Positions 11,645 to 22,987 of a stretch of 64,000 nt of DNA are shown here, piece by piece (positions within the stretch are counted from its first letter, which is position 1; each line of letters begins with the position of its first letter). The notes below the pieces were generated by a model. The model was not told the origin of the DNA and made no database searches. It saw only the letters and a program-made list of their open reading frames with translations. A program made the translations under genes and the position numbers. This stretch comes from Lantana camara. Its lineage: Eukaryota; Streptophyta; Magnoliopsida; Lamiales; Verbenaceae. The stretch spans positions 102,457,501 to 102,521,500 of the forward strand of contig CM074857.1 in the NCBI GenBank assembly GCA_037501455.1. Direction: 5' to 3'.

Positions 11645-14291
11645 CTAATCGATCTCAACGGGCTCGACAGGCTCTTGGCTAGTTCGACGAAGAGATCGCT
11701 CGATCTCTCTGACGGTGGGGAGAAAGCTCTCGATCTGAACCGGCGGAGGAAGCTCGCACTCTACCCGACGCTTCTCCTTCTTGGACCGAGCGATCTCAAT
11801 GGCGTGGCCATATTTGAAGGTCGCCCAGTCGATCTGGACCGGCTCTTCTTCCTCAGGGAGGTCGGGAGCACAAGGATCGGGAAGCAATGGGCCGATCGAG
11901 TTAAAGTTGAAGTTGGGGATGATGGCGTCCTGGGCATTTAGCTGGTTCAAGGCGATCTGGAACCCCTCCGCCAGATCATTCTGACCTGCGATCAGGCTCG
12001 CCTCCTCGAAACCAGGGCCCTCCATGAACTCACGAACGGCGTACCGCTCGATCTCCAGCTTACACCTCTTCATCTCCTCCGCAGCCTTAACGAGCTTCGC
12101 CTGGGCCAAGCTGAGCATCTCGTTTCGTCCCTCCTCCTTCGAAGCGGCTTTAGCAGTCTCGAGCTCCTTGGCGAACTCCTCCTTCGTTTGTGCCAGCTCG
12201 TTTGCATGGGCCGCCTCCGCCTTCTTAAGTGCCTCCTGGGAGCTCAACCATTGAGCCTCCATGGTCTGCTTCTCCTCAACCCGCTTCCTCTTCTCCTCTC
12301 GGGCCTCCCGGAGCTCTTGCTCGAGCTGCTCAATCCTTTCCGGGTTTGCGGATGCGAGCCGGCCTTTCATCATCTGGTACTTCTCTTTGTACTTCTCTTT
12401 GCCGGCCTTGAAGACCTCAGCTTCCTGGATCGAGTTGATGAGGACGGGGAGAACGTCCTAAGAATAGGGAACCAGATCGAATGAGTCCGATCGCCAGGAG
12501 TTGAAAGAAAAATCGTAAAAAAAAAAAAAAAAAAAAAAAAAATCCAACTTACACCGAAAAGACCTCTGGCAGCCTGATACCTCTTCTGCCTCGCCGACCT
12601 CTGGGAGAGCCTCTTCTGCTCGTCGATTATACATGCGGAGTTGAAGAGGGCAGCTAGCAGTTCGGGGTCAGCCTTTCCGAACGCCAGAGCTCGTTTGGTC
12701 GCATCGGCCTTTTCGAGCTCGAGACCTGCAGGCCATTGGGGAAGGGGGGTCTTGGGAAAGTCCAAAAGCTGAGCCTCCTCGTCGGATTCATCGGAGTCCT
12801 GCAGTTCGTGAACAAGTTCCCTAAAAGGTCTCTTGCCTACCCCATGCCTCGCCTGAACAAACTGGAGTTGAGGATCAACATCTTCATCAAAATATAAAGG
12901 GAGGTGATCGAGATTTATTACTTGTTCGTCGTCCTCCCCGACCTGACCGCTCGGTTGTGCGGACGACCCGGCGAGCCCTTGAAGTTCCTGCCCGCGAATG
13001 GAATCCCCAGTTGGCTGCGCATCCAGGTCGGCATTCAAGTCGTGCAGCTCTTTCGAACACCTCTCCTGTTGAGCTCGTTGAGCCTCAGGGAGGGAGTTAA
13101 TCAGGGCACGAGCGGCAGCCGCCACGGGTCGGAGCTCGTCCGGAGTGGCATCCCTCTGACTCATCGCCCTCATCTTGGCCGCTCGAGACATGATCAACGC
13201 TCGTAGGTCTGCAGAACGAGAAGAGTCAGATCGAAAAAAAAAAAAAGGGAACAAAGTAAGCAAATAAGACCCTGAACGAGTAAGGGGCCTGGTCGAAGTG
13301 AGAGCATACCAAAGTGGAATTTCTTTCTCCGAGTCCCAAGTATAATGCCCGCTTCGACCAGATTCCCCGTCCTCGTCAGGTTGGTATGATCTAAGAGGCC
13401 TAGATTGGTCAACAGCTCAAAATGGTCATGAAGCCAGTTCGACGATTTGGTCACGAGCCGCCTCGGACCACTGTCCCCCCAAGTGATCCGGAAGCGGGGT
13501 ACAATAGGTAGGTCGATGAAGAAGAATTTGGACTTCCAGTTGACCCCATGGGATGTAGATGGGATCGATACGATCTTCCGGTTCGGCCTCGATTGGAGGT
13601 TGAAATATCCGACCCCGGACTTGGTGGCACTGTTAAGGGTGAAGAACTCGCCGAAGTCCCAGATCTCCGGCTCGAACCCGAGACACTTCATCGTCACAAT
13701 CATACAGTGCATAAGCGAGAAAGAGTTGGGGGTCAGCTGGGAAGGGCATAAGTTGTACCGAACCAAGAAATCCGCAACGACCCGGGGTAGAGGGAGCCTA
13801 AATCCGTACTTGACGGAGGCATAATACATACCGACCGACCTCAACCCCCTCGGCCTCTCGACAGTTTCCCCCTCCTCCGGTCTCCGAACTGTGTATTGGG
13901 GACCCAACCCCAGCAGCCTCGTTACCTCCGCGAGCTCCTGAGGAGTTATCTTCGAAAACCTCTCGGAAACAAGGGAAAGGGTCCTGTAGACATGCGGAGG
14001 CCGAGCTGGGGGGTTTCCGACCTTGATCGTAGGAACCCCTGCGTCGATCCGTCCTACTCCGATCCGCACCCCTGTGTCCAGTTCCTCTTCTAACTCCCCC
14101 TCAGGTTCGTCCAGCAGCCCGATGGGCCGCTTCGACCTCGATGACGAGGCGAGTCCCCCTCTATTTGCTGTCGGAACGTTTAATCCTGCTCGCGAGGGAG
14201 AGGGCTCGAAATTCTCATTCGGCAAAGGTGGGGCTGGCTGGTCTTCCTCTCGTTCTGGCGACGGCGTGAACGCTACCTGATTTCGAGCCAT
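11645..14291 (-). CDS. gypsy-1 antisense gene, three predicted exons, ~816 aa
   Basis: Three consecutive minus-strand frames join in frame through consensus splice sites. Exon 1 is 14291-13310, donor G|GTATGC. Exon 2 is 13208-12553, acceptor TTCTGCAG, donor GGT|GTAAGT. Exon 3 is 12457-11645, acceptor TTCTTAG. Introns are 101 and 95 bp; intron 2 carries an A26 run on the plus strand (a T tract in the transcript). Exon 1 has the region seen in Pfam's putative gypsy-type transposon domain, with PLPRVVADFL, NLCPSQLTPN and a later PSTSHGVNWK (roughly residues 160-290). Exon 2 is acidic and Ala-rich. Exon 3 is a long Glu/Lys/Ala coiled coil with an acidic tail. Function is unknown; extra antisense frames are known in Tat elements such as Grande. 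Splicing is inferred from sequence only, but the counterpart in gypsy-2 shares the exon pattern. Confidence 0.8.
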
Positions 14292-14434
14292 GAAGATGCA
14301 AGAAAGAAAAACTTTTTACCTCTGTAAAGGCCGAGTTCGAAGACTAGAGTTCACCGGCGAGCTGATCACAACCAGAGCAGTTCGATTCTCAGAGTGCGGT
14401 AAGTAGTGAAATGGGGCTGAGGCAGGGTCCCTCC

Positions 14435-14442
14435 TATATATA
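14435..14442 (-). promoter_or_regulatory. TATA box for the antisense gene of gypsy-1
   Basis: TATATATA in a GC-richer setting, 144 bp upstream of the antisense ATG. The matching gene in gypsy-2 also has a TATA box near its 5' end, next to the LTR. This suggests a promoter of its own rather than read-through. Confidence 0.5.
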
Positions 14443-14663
14443 GGGGTTGGAAAGTAACGTCTCGAAATACGAAACGACGCCATAATTACCCCGCATGCGC
14501 CTATCCTATGGAAGGTCGCGTCGCATTAAATGCTTTGTCGGACCGATCTGGCTCAAGAGGCCAAGCCCATAACTGAGGCGACGGCTCGATTCCAACCGCC
14601 ACGACGGTTCCCCTACCCAATACCAGATCGATGAAATCACCACCGTGAAATTTCACACTGGTA

Positions 14664-14677
14664 ATTTGGGGGGCCTC
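14664..14677 (+). promoter_or_regulatory. Polypurine tract of gypsy-1
   Basis: TTTGGGGGGCCTC ends right before the 3' LTR and would prime plus-strand DNA synthesis. gypsy-2 has the closely similar TTTGGGGGGCAAAA in the same place. Confidence 0.8.
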
Positions 14678-15485
14678 TGATATGGCATAATAGTACAAGT
14701 CCACGCGGCCGCCCCAAGTGGTGCCACGTGGACTCCGCGCCAGCCTGGACAGACCAGAGACGGCCTTTCGAACAGACCATCAGATCGACACCAGGCCCTC
14801 AGATCATCAGATCTGCACAAGGACATTAGATCGATTTACGCACCGCCTGATCATCAGATCATCGGATCGATCTCAATAAGCCAGGTCATCAGATCGATCT
14901 GCTCCTCTCTCGAGGAAACCCACAGCGTTAAGGATCCCGGAAGGCAATATCGATCTTCAGATCGATACCATACGTCACCGGACACCCGAATACTGTAAAA
15001 GCACTCCTGTCGGGACACGTGTACCCTTCTCATTCCCTGGAACAGGCGTACTATGGCTCATTAATGACCATCAGTCCCTGCTTCTACCCAAAGGGGAAAG
15101 AAGGTACAAACGACCCGCCTCAAGCCGGTTCCATCGTCCGACATCCAGATCGACGACTGGCAACGCCATTAATGCACACCTACAGTACACACACTACTGT
15201 GTCATTTGGCCATGGCTATAAATACTCGCCCCCTGAACAGTAGTTGGTAAGCCTTTAATACGCATTCAATTGCATTTATTCTCTCTCTAAAGAGCTCCAT
15301 TACTGACTTGAGCGTCGGAGTGCCAACCTTGGGTACAACCCCAAGTCCCCCAAGTTGGTTTCGAGCTCACGTTTGCTAAGTGCTTTCAGGTCGATAAAGA
15401 ACCCACTCAAACAAATTCTTGACTGATTGACCCATATCTGACAGTCGGATCGACACGTCAGATCGACCAGATTTGAGCCAGATCA
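14678..15485 (+). repeat. 3' LTR of gypsy-1
   Basis: 808 bp, apparently identical to the 5' LTR. TATA box at 15217-15224. It is followed directly by the second copy of the CATAC target-site duplication. Confidence 0.95.
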
Positions 15486-15663
15486 CATACAAATATATAT
15501 TAACACAATATATAAAATATAGGGAAAATTACATCCACCTACCCTGTAGTTAAGCGTAATTACAATTCAGTCCATCATTATTGTGAAATTACAAATAAGT
15601 CCCTATAAGTAGTGTTTGGATTGAGGTCCCTGACGAAAATTGTAAATTTACCCCCTTGCCCCT

Positions 15664-16520
15664 TGATGATGCAGGAATCTGTGTTTCCTAAATGCAACAA
15701 CACTTTAATATTTGTATGAAAAGGGAAAGACCATCACAGGCGTAAGGGCCTTAGGATCTGGGTTTCCTCTTGAGCGTGGGTTCTTCCAGCTAGGATAACA
15801 CCAAGAGTGCAAGATGCGATGATGGAACGACTGTGATGAGAGTAATATCTAGCTAGGGAAGACCAGTGGAAAAAATGCCCAGAACAATGTATGAAGTATG
15901 AAGTATGTATGCAGATGATGACTTGGGGAAGAAAGCATATGTTCTCCCCTATTTATATGTTAGGGGTGAGGGCAAATGGGTAAATTAATCGTGTGGTCCC
16001 AAACCTGCGTTGCCCTAACACGTGGCAGCCCGTGAGGGTGTGAGAATGACGTTTCTGAAAAGGAGGCGGCGTGTCAGGTACAAGGTGCGTACTATCTCTG
16101 TGTCAGAGGTTGTTGGCGAGGGTCGCGTGAGAGGAAAGCCCAAAGTCCTCCCTGCTGAGGTTCGGATCCATCGCAGTGGGGTAGGATCCTTCATGAGCGC
16201 TGGTGACGCTCGAAGAGTGTACGGACGGGCCCTCCACGGCAGGTGACCTTTGAGCGCCAAAACTCCGAGCATCAAGGAGGGGGTCCCCGTGTGGGTGCTT
16301 CCCTGAGAAGGGTAACCCTGAGGGCTGAGATGTGAGCGCCAAGCCTGTCGGCTCTGGCCCTTTACCTGAATAGTTGGCCGAGGCTCAATGGCCTGTATTA
16401 GTTGGCAAGAGAGTGGGCTGGTTTGGCCCGCGGGCCCATCAATGCGAGCGTATAGTCTTCAAGTCAATCGATGGGGACACGTGGACGGCTCTGATACGTG
16501 CGCGTTCCTGAGTATCATCA
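15664..16520 (-). mobile_element. Solo LTR of the gypsy-2 family
   Basis: An 857-bp LTR (TGATGATGCAGG...GAGTATCATCA on the plus strand) nearly identical to the two LTRs of gypsy-2, with no internal region attached. Its left flank is CCCCT. The matching CCCCT is found, as its complement AGGGG, at 17734-17738, the far end of the inverted segment that follows. So it is a solo LTR with a proper 5-bp duplication whose right half has been moved by the inversion. In the family's own orientation (minus) its TATA box lies in the CTCCCCTATTTATA region. Confidence 0.88.
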
Positions 16521-17738
16521 ACCAAGTTGTTGTGTGTGACCCTCTAGGTTCTCAATTCAATTAGCAGTGACCCTAATTAATTAATTCACTAATTAATTAA
16601 TCAGTCCACAGATTAAACGACCATAGTCTAGCAACATGTGTTTAACCCCTAGCTGAATTGGAATGTTCGGATTCGACAGAACCTTTAAGTCATTGATTCA
16701 TGTGAGATACAATCCTCCTACTTACTATCTCTCAACCAAGATCTAGGGTAAGGGAATAATCAAAACCCTAATAATCCGGTCTTAAAGCTAAGTGCATTTC
16801 ATATCCGTTTGATCTCAATCCAACAAACCCTTTTCTTGATGTCTTGATCTACTGCCTTGGCCAAGGACTCCATATGGCATATGAATGACTTACACAATAA
16901 GAGATCACCTTGCAAATGCAAGTGTAGGTCCTTTCTTGATTCTCATTCACTTTCATGAATCACTTGTGCAGCCCCAGCATAAGCCTTGAATCAGTTGTCT
17001 AAGGCGACACCCTTTAAAGCTTATACCTAAGACTATAGAGTTGACTCATAAAGTGACAAGGAACCTCAAGTCTTAAGGATCAATTAATCACATCAATGAC
17101 TCGTGAGATATTTCCTAATCTGGAAGTTTCTATTTCCCGAAATAGAAACTTCCTTTCCCATTTAGGAATGTTCTCACGCGGGGCACCTCAGTGAACTTAC
17201 TTATTAAAGTAAGCACCCTCATGTATCACGCACGTATCAACTATACACTTTGCACCTCCATGAAACAAGGTGGTCCTTCTTAAGGGCGTGATCCCACAAG
17301 CAAGCCTTCGAGGAGTCAGGTTGACACTCCCACTGTCTGTAGGACTCATCGGCTTGGAGTATTTTACTAATCATGACTTATGTGATATAGGGCTCGTTTC
17401 ATGAACCATTTCACCTAAATGGTAGAGTCCTAAAGTCATCAGGATTAGGGGAGTTCTCATACATGCACAACTAAAGTAAACGCATACCAAACAAGAGCAT
17501 ATAAAGAAGTGTTACCTCAATTCGTTATTTCATTCAAAGATTGTCTGTGATTACAATAAATAAAAGCACAAAGCGGATATACAATCGGCTTTCTAGGGCA
17601 CTATTCCTAACTATATATATATATAATATGTTAAATATATGAATTTTTAATTACATAATATAAAGGGCAATTTTGTCATTTCGTATTTTTAATATTTAAT
17701 TTAAAAAAATTTAAAAAATGGTGCATTTTCGTCAGGGG
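16521..17738 (-). other. Inverted 1218-bp segment between two LTRs
   Basis: 16521-17612 is the reverse complement of the first 1.09 kb of the copia-1 LTR (compare 32142-33233). 17614-17738 is the reverse complement of MULE sequence that should follow 15663. Both borders fall exactly on LTR ends. Reversing the segment joins CCCCT to CCCCT around the solo LTR, and TTGGT to TTGGT around gypsy-2. The flanking LTR ends carry the 7-bp inverted pair ATCATCA/TGATGAT. Confidence 0.88.
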
Positions 17739-18596
17739 TGATGATGCAGGAATCTGTGTTTCCTAAATGCAACAACACTTTAATATTTGTATGAAAAGGG
17801 AAAGACCATCACAGGCGTAAGGGCCTTAGGATCTGGGTTTCCTCTTGAGCGTGGGTTCTTCCAGCTAGGATAACACCAAGAGTGCAAGATGCGATGATGG
17901 AACGACTGTGATGAGAGTAATATCTAGCTAGGGAAGACCAGTGGAAAAAATGCCCAGAACAATGTATGAAGTATGAAGTATGTATGCAGATGATGACTTG
18001 GGGGAGAAAACATATGTTCTCCCCTATTTATATGTTAGGGGTGAGGGCAAATGGGTAAATTAACCGTGTGGTCCCAGATCTGCGTTGCCCTAACACGTGG
18101 CAGCCCGTGAGGGTGTGAGAATGACGTTTCTAAAAAGGAGGCGGCGTGTCAGGTACAAGGTGCGTAATACCTCTGTGTCAGAGGTTGTTGGTGAGGGTCG
18201 CGTGAGAGGAAAGCCCAAAGTCCTCCCTGCTGAGGTTCGGATCCATCGCAGTGGGGTAGGATCCTTCATGAGCGCTGGTGACGCTCGAAGAGTGTACGGA
18301 CGGGCCCTACACGGCAGGTGACCTTTGAGCGCCAAAACTCTCGAGCATCAAGGAGGGGGTCCCCGTGTGGGTGCTTCCCTGAGAAGGGTAACCCTGAGGG
18401 CCGAGATGTGAGCGCCAAGCCTGTCGGCTCTGGCCCTTTACCTGAATAGTTGGCCGAGGCTCAATGGCCTGTATTAGTTGGCAAGAGAGTGGGCTGGGTT
18501 GGCCCGCGGGCCCATGAATGCGAGCGTATAGTCTTCAAGTCAATCGATGGGGACACGTGGACGGCTCTGATACGTGCGCGTTCCTGAGTATCATCA
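17739..18596 (-). repeat. 3' LTR of gypsy-2
   Basis: 858 bp. On the plus strand it runs TGATGATGCAGG...GTATCATCA. The polypurine tract TTTGGGGGGCAAAA (minus strand) abuts its inner end at 18597-18610. It differs from the 5' LTR at scattered sites. Confidence 0.93.
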
Positions 18597-18896
18597 TTTT
18601 GCCCCCCAAATTCTGTAGTAACGCTCGAGCGTACTGTAGAATTTAAAAAGAATGGGGCCTTGAATTTTTGAATATCCGAGGGTCAAGCCATTGCTAGAGA
18701 AGTGACCGTCTGCCTTCTGTAACGGACACAGTCTGACACCGCATTAATTGATGTCATGTCCGCATTTAATGCTGAGTGGAAACGTGGGCACGTGCACACC
18801 GGGAGACGTGAGACGGTTAGCAAAAGTGGGGGGATTTCCTAGGTGGGAAATGATTGCGTTTTGAATTTTCAGCCCTAATCAATGTAAATTCTTCCC

Positions 18897-18904
18897 TATA
18901 AATA
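18897..18904 (+). promoter_or_regulatory. TATA box for the antisense gene of gypsy-2
   Basis: TATAAATA within CCCTATAAATAGGGG, about 290 bp before the ATG at 19192. The position parallels the TATA box of gypsy-1's antisense gene. A 5' UTR intron in between is possible but not shown. Confidence 0.5.
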
Positions 18905-19191
18905 GGGGTTTGCAGGGCTTTGGAACCTCTTTCACGCATTCAAACTCATTCAAGCACATACACAGCAAGAAATCTCTGCAATTTTTACAGATTCCGGTGA
19001 GCTTCTTCTTCAATTTCTAGGTAAGGCTTCCACAAATCCTGATATTCCGATACTAACTTTTAGACTTAGGTTGTGTGTGAGTGATTCTTCTAAACAAAGA
19101 ACCCCTTCTACCGTTGGATTCATTCCAGAATTTTTCTTTCTCTACTGAACTTCTTGCGAAAAGCTTCATCTCCAACTTCCACCACCCAGAT

Positions 19192-22037
19192 ATGGCGGAC
19201 GACAATGCAGAGGCTTATGTGAGGGAAATAGATGAGATGTCAGTGGGGAGCTCTTCCCCTCACGGCAATGTTCCCACAGCTGTTCCCTTGGCTAGGGCGT
19301 CCCCAGGTGAGGGGATTCCCATGGCGATTCCGGTAGCCCATGCTCCGGCTGATGCTGGGGATGAAGAGGTGGACGCTGCCGTTCAAGGGATGAACGAGCA
19401 TGCTCCTGGAGGGGTGAATGACCTCTTCGAAGAGATGCATAACGTGATGGAAATGCAAAGGCAGGGGGAGAGAGTATTCCCGGTGTTGAATAGTGATGTG
19501 AGACCCCAAGATCACAGGATCACAGTGGCCGTGATGGCTCCCGAGGGTGAAGCAGGGCCATCCGGGCGTCAATTTGAGGCTGAACCTTCCAGAAGGCGCC
19601 AAAGGAGAGGAAAGGAGCCTGCCACTCGAGTGAGGCAAGATAACCGTCACCAAACTGATAGATCTCCAGATGAGATCGAGAGTATTTTGACGCTCGACGA
19701 TTTGGAGGAGTTGAAGACGAAAGCTTATTGGGATGAAGCAGTATTTCCCATGCGACTTCCTGAGGAGGGGGAGAGGGCCAACCGACCGCCGCCTGGGATG
19801 ATGACGGTCTACTGGGACGCGGTTCTGGCCGGGGGCCTGAGGTTTCCCATCCCGCCTGTTACTGCCAACATCTATCACCACTTGAGGCTTTGCCCTTCAC
19901 AAATTCTGCCGAACGGCATAGCCCTAATCAACACTTTCGTGATTATGATGGCTGCTCTAGGTCGCGAACCCTCGATCGTCAATTTTGATAGCCTGATACA
20001 GGTGGCCCGTTCAACACGCTCGTCCCCGTCGGACGGATTCTATTACGCCCAGGCCAAATCTGGTTTTAAGATGATAGACTCTCCATCCACTTCCTACGGC
20101 GAGCATTGGAAGGAGAAGTATTTTTTCGTGGGGGCTCCAGGGGGGATTTTTAAGGTTCTCCGTCAGTGGTTGATACATGGCGAGGGTCCTTTGATTAGGG
20201 AAAGGGTGAGGAACAAAGCCTTTGAGGATTGGGCACAGGGGTTGACCTTCGAGATGAGAAGTGAGAAAAAGTGGATTAAGGCGGAGACTTTGATGAAGAA
20301 CGAGGGAGTATTGTTCCGCTATGGATTATCTTGCCCTCCAAACATGATACTCACCCCTCCAGCTGACATCATGGCCCTCGACGGTTAGATCCTAGGAACT
20401 AATTGTACTAACTTTTAGAATAGTCCCCTAACTTAGAGTGATTGTTGTATTTTTGTATCTGTGATCTAAGCCGCCAACTGCTAACGCTCGCTCCTTCTTA
20501 CTTGCAGGTGTTCAAATATTATCTCAAGGCATGAATGCTGAAGCTCTTTCACGCATGCTAGGCGCTCAGGGAGCTGGTGCTAACCCTCGGCAATGACAGC
20601 AGCAGAATCAGGAACGACCCCCAAATGCTCCGAGGGGCAGAGGAATTCGGCGAAGGTAGGGGCGAGGCGATGGAGGCAGGGGTGCTGGAAACGAGGCTCC
20701 AGCCGTTGGTCCCGTCGAGGACCTTACCGTAGATGGCGCTCGGGAGGTTACCCCTACTCCAGCTGCTCCCGAGGGGCCTATAGCGCTCAGCTCCAGCACT
20801 TCCCACAATCGATCCGGGGAGTTAGCCCGCATCCAAGAAGGGATTAGGGCCGAGCGCCAAGGAAAAAGAAAGAGGATGCCGGATTCTATCCCAATCTCCG
20901 GTAAAGGGAAGGAGGTGGTTGTAGGCCACCGGGACGAGGGTAGCGATACATCCTCCTCTGAGGACGAGGACTTCTGGAAGATTGGCTGCAGTGGGGACGC
21001 TCGGTACAAGCGCCAAAGGAAGGACGATCCCGTCCTACTGAAAAAGAGCGTCTTTTCTGTCAACATGGTCTCTCGGAAAGCTCCAGTTCTCCGCCGACCA
21101 CGACAAACTGAACGAGCATGATGCCGCTCGGGTCGCAGATAACGCATGCCACGCCCTCCTGACGGTTAGACCTTGATTCCCTCAGTAAAATTCCCCTTCT
21201 TTTCTTTTTATTCTGATGGTGTCTTTCGCTTATGGCTTACTAGGAAGTAATCCCGAGGCTGAAGAATCTGCAAGGGCGAGCGCAAGCCTACTCTGAGCAT
21301 AAGGCCAAGTACAAGAAGTTGCTGCGCATCTCGGACCCAGGCCAATTGCAGGAGGATTACAATAATGTCAGCGCTCAACTGACCTCTACCAACCTTGAGA
21401 ACGGTCGGCTAAAGGAAAATCTAAAGAAGTCCGATGACGCTTTTCTAGTCCTTAACGAGCGTCATAGGAAATTGAAGGATGAGCGGGACCAGCTGAGGGT
21501 GCAGAACAGAGAGCTGGGTGAGCAACTGGCGGAGAGCACTCGCCAAAACGAGGAGACTAAGAAGGCCCTTGCAGACTTGCAGGGCAAAGTACAGGGCTTG
21601 GAGGCGAGGGTATCCTGGGAGGCAGTGATGAAGTTCGTACGCTCGAAGGCTTTTGTGTTCGCAGCCAACATCCAGTGCTTTGACAATGCTCGGCGTTTCT
21701 TCCATAAAGCTATAGGGCAAATGGTGAAGCTTGGTCTGGCTCCTGATAGCGCTTGCGTATGGACCTGGATGAAAACTGCGAGCCCATGGTCCAGGACGAG
21801 GATCCCACTGAGAGTCTGGCGGAGCCGGAGTACCAGGAGTTGGTGCAAACGCTCCAACGGGAATTTATAGCTGCCAATACTCTAGGTCCTGAGCCCATCA
21901 AGATAGAAGACGAGGGCACCGTCATGGATACTGCGGACGTCGAAGAACCGGGCGAGGCTCAAACATCTGACGCCAACGTGTTGGCCCCGGTTCCTCTTGC
22001 CACTGCCCCTCCAGAGCCTGATTCTCAAGCCCACTGA
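19192..22037 (+). pseudogene. gypsy-2 antisense gene, decayed
   Basis: Counterpart of the spliced antisense gene of gypsy-1, on the strand opposite to pol. Exon 1, 19192-20383, reads from ATG (MADDNAEAY) and is open for 397 codons, with PIPPVTANIY, RLCPSQILPN and a later PSTSYGEHWKEKYFF matching gypsy-1's exon 1. Donor G|GTTAG, acceptor TTGCAG at 20507. Exon 2, 20508 to about 21164, carries in-frame TGA (20594) and TAG (20657) and a later frame change. Exon 3, 21244-22037, starts after acceptor TACTAG with a coiled-coil region and changes frame near 21745 before the acidic C-terminus. The conserved exon layout supports a real spliced gene in the ancestor; this copy is not expected to make the full protein. 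Confidence 0.72.
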
Positions 22038-22987
22038 TGCTCCCATGGTTGCTAATCCCTTACTTTGTTGGTTTAAATTCCTTGCCTTAGTTCTGAACAA
22101 TTTATGTCTGTACTTAATCTCCCTGTTACCTTCTGGACAGTTTGGGCTTCTTTACTCTCCTTTCCATATATTAGAACTCTTTTTCTTTCCTGCTTGAATG
22201 TCTGAATACTTTCTCATTTACTTTTGTATGGTGAATGATGTTATTTTATTGTGATTGCCACTTTTATATTGGTCTCCCTTGTTGGCACTTCTGCGATGAG
22301 CGCGTTTGTGCACGAGGGCGTTTTATTTGAGGGTGCCCTGGCATACTCGTAGTGAGGCTCGAGTTTGAACTTAGAAAACCTCTGGGGATTTGCCTAAGTA
22401 CTGGCCCAATAATATGCACTCTCGTCTTGAACGCTCCATTAGGTTGTATACACTCTAGAAATCAACAGTAGGATTTGCTAAGTAGGGGATTAAAGAGTGC
22501 GTGACTGTGGGGTTAGCGTTATTTCGAGGGACCCCTAAAAGGATCGGTTTGGGATCCATTATTTTGCGAGTGTGTTTTTACTCAATAAGTAGAGGGTCAT
22601 CGGGGATTTACGAGCACAAATTGGAGCAGCGAGCATCCAGCTGACGTAAATTAAGCGTTTAGCACCCCACCTTTTGACACGCTCGTCCTTAGGATTTTAT
22701 ACACTCACGAATTGTCAAATTATCCCGGGTAGATGATTGTCAATACCCAGATATCGTTGTTTCAAAACGATTGGGGTTTTATTTAGGCCGTTCGACGTGG
22801 AGGATGCTCGACACGGAGTAGGTCTTCTGTTGTTCAAATCATTAACCAATAAGAAAGCAAATAAATGACATAATCAAAAATCAAATGCTTACTGTTATAC
22901 TTGCAATTTCCAAAATGAATACAATATGCTTTCTGTCAAAAGAAAGTACCCCATGCCGCCAACGGGCAATTACAAAAAAACTGATGT
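22038..22987. other. Spacer between gypsy-2 pol and antisense gene
   Basis: Non-coding interior of gypsy-2. Unlike gypsy-1 I see no tandem repeat array here. Confidence 0.6.

Larger units (their letters stand above)
3723..15485 (+). mobile_element. gypsy-1: complete Ty3/gypsy LTR retrotransposon, Tat type
   Basis: An 11,763-bp element bounded by two 808-bp LTRs (TG...CA) and by the 5-bp target-site duplication CATAC (3718-3722, 15486-15490). It has a primer-binding site just inside the 5' LTR, an intact gag-pol frame on the plus strand, a tandem-repeat spacer, an antisense gene, and a polypurine tract TTTGGGGGGCCTC directly before the 3' LTR. The order, the second RNase H domain and the extra antisense gene are those of the Tat lineage (Retand/Ogre/Grande relatives). 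I find no difference between the two LTRs by eye, so the insertion is recent. It sits only about 30 bp from the left end of the MULE that starts at 15522. Confidence 0.96.

Noticed and set aside
16022..16246. 74-aa frames repeated at 16022, 18097 and 29031, with 79-86-aa frames opposite
   Set aside because: These are three copies of the gypsy-2 family LTR. The frames are by-products of a GC-rich LTR, not conserved genes.
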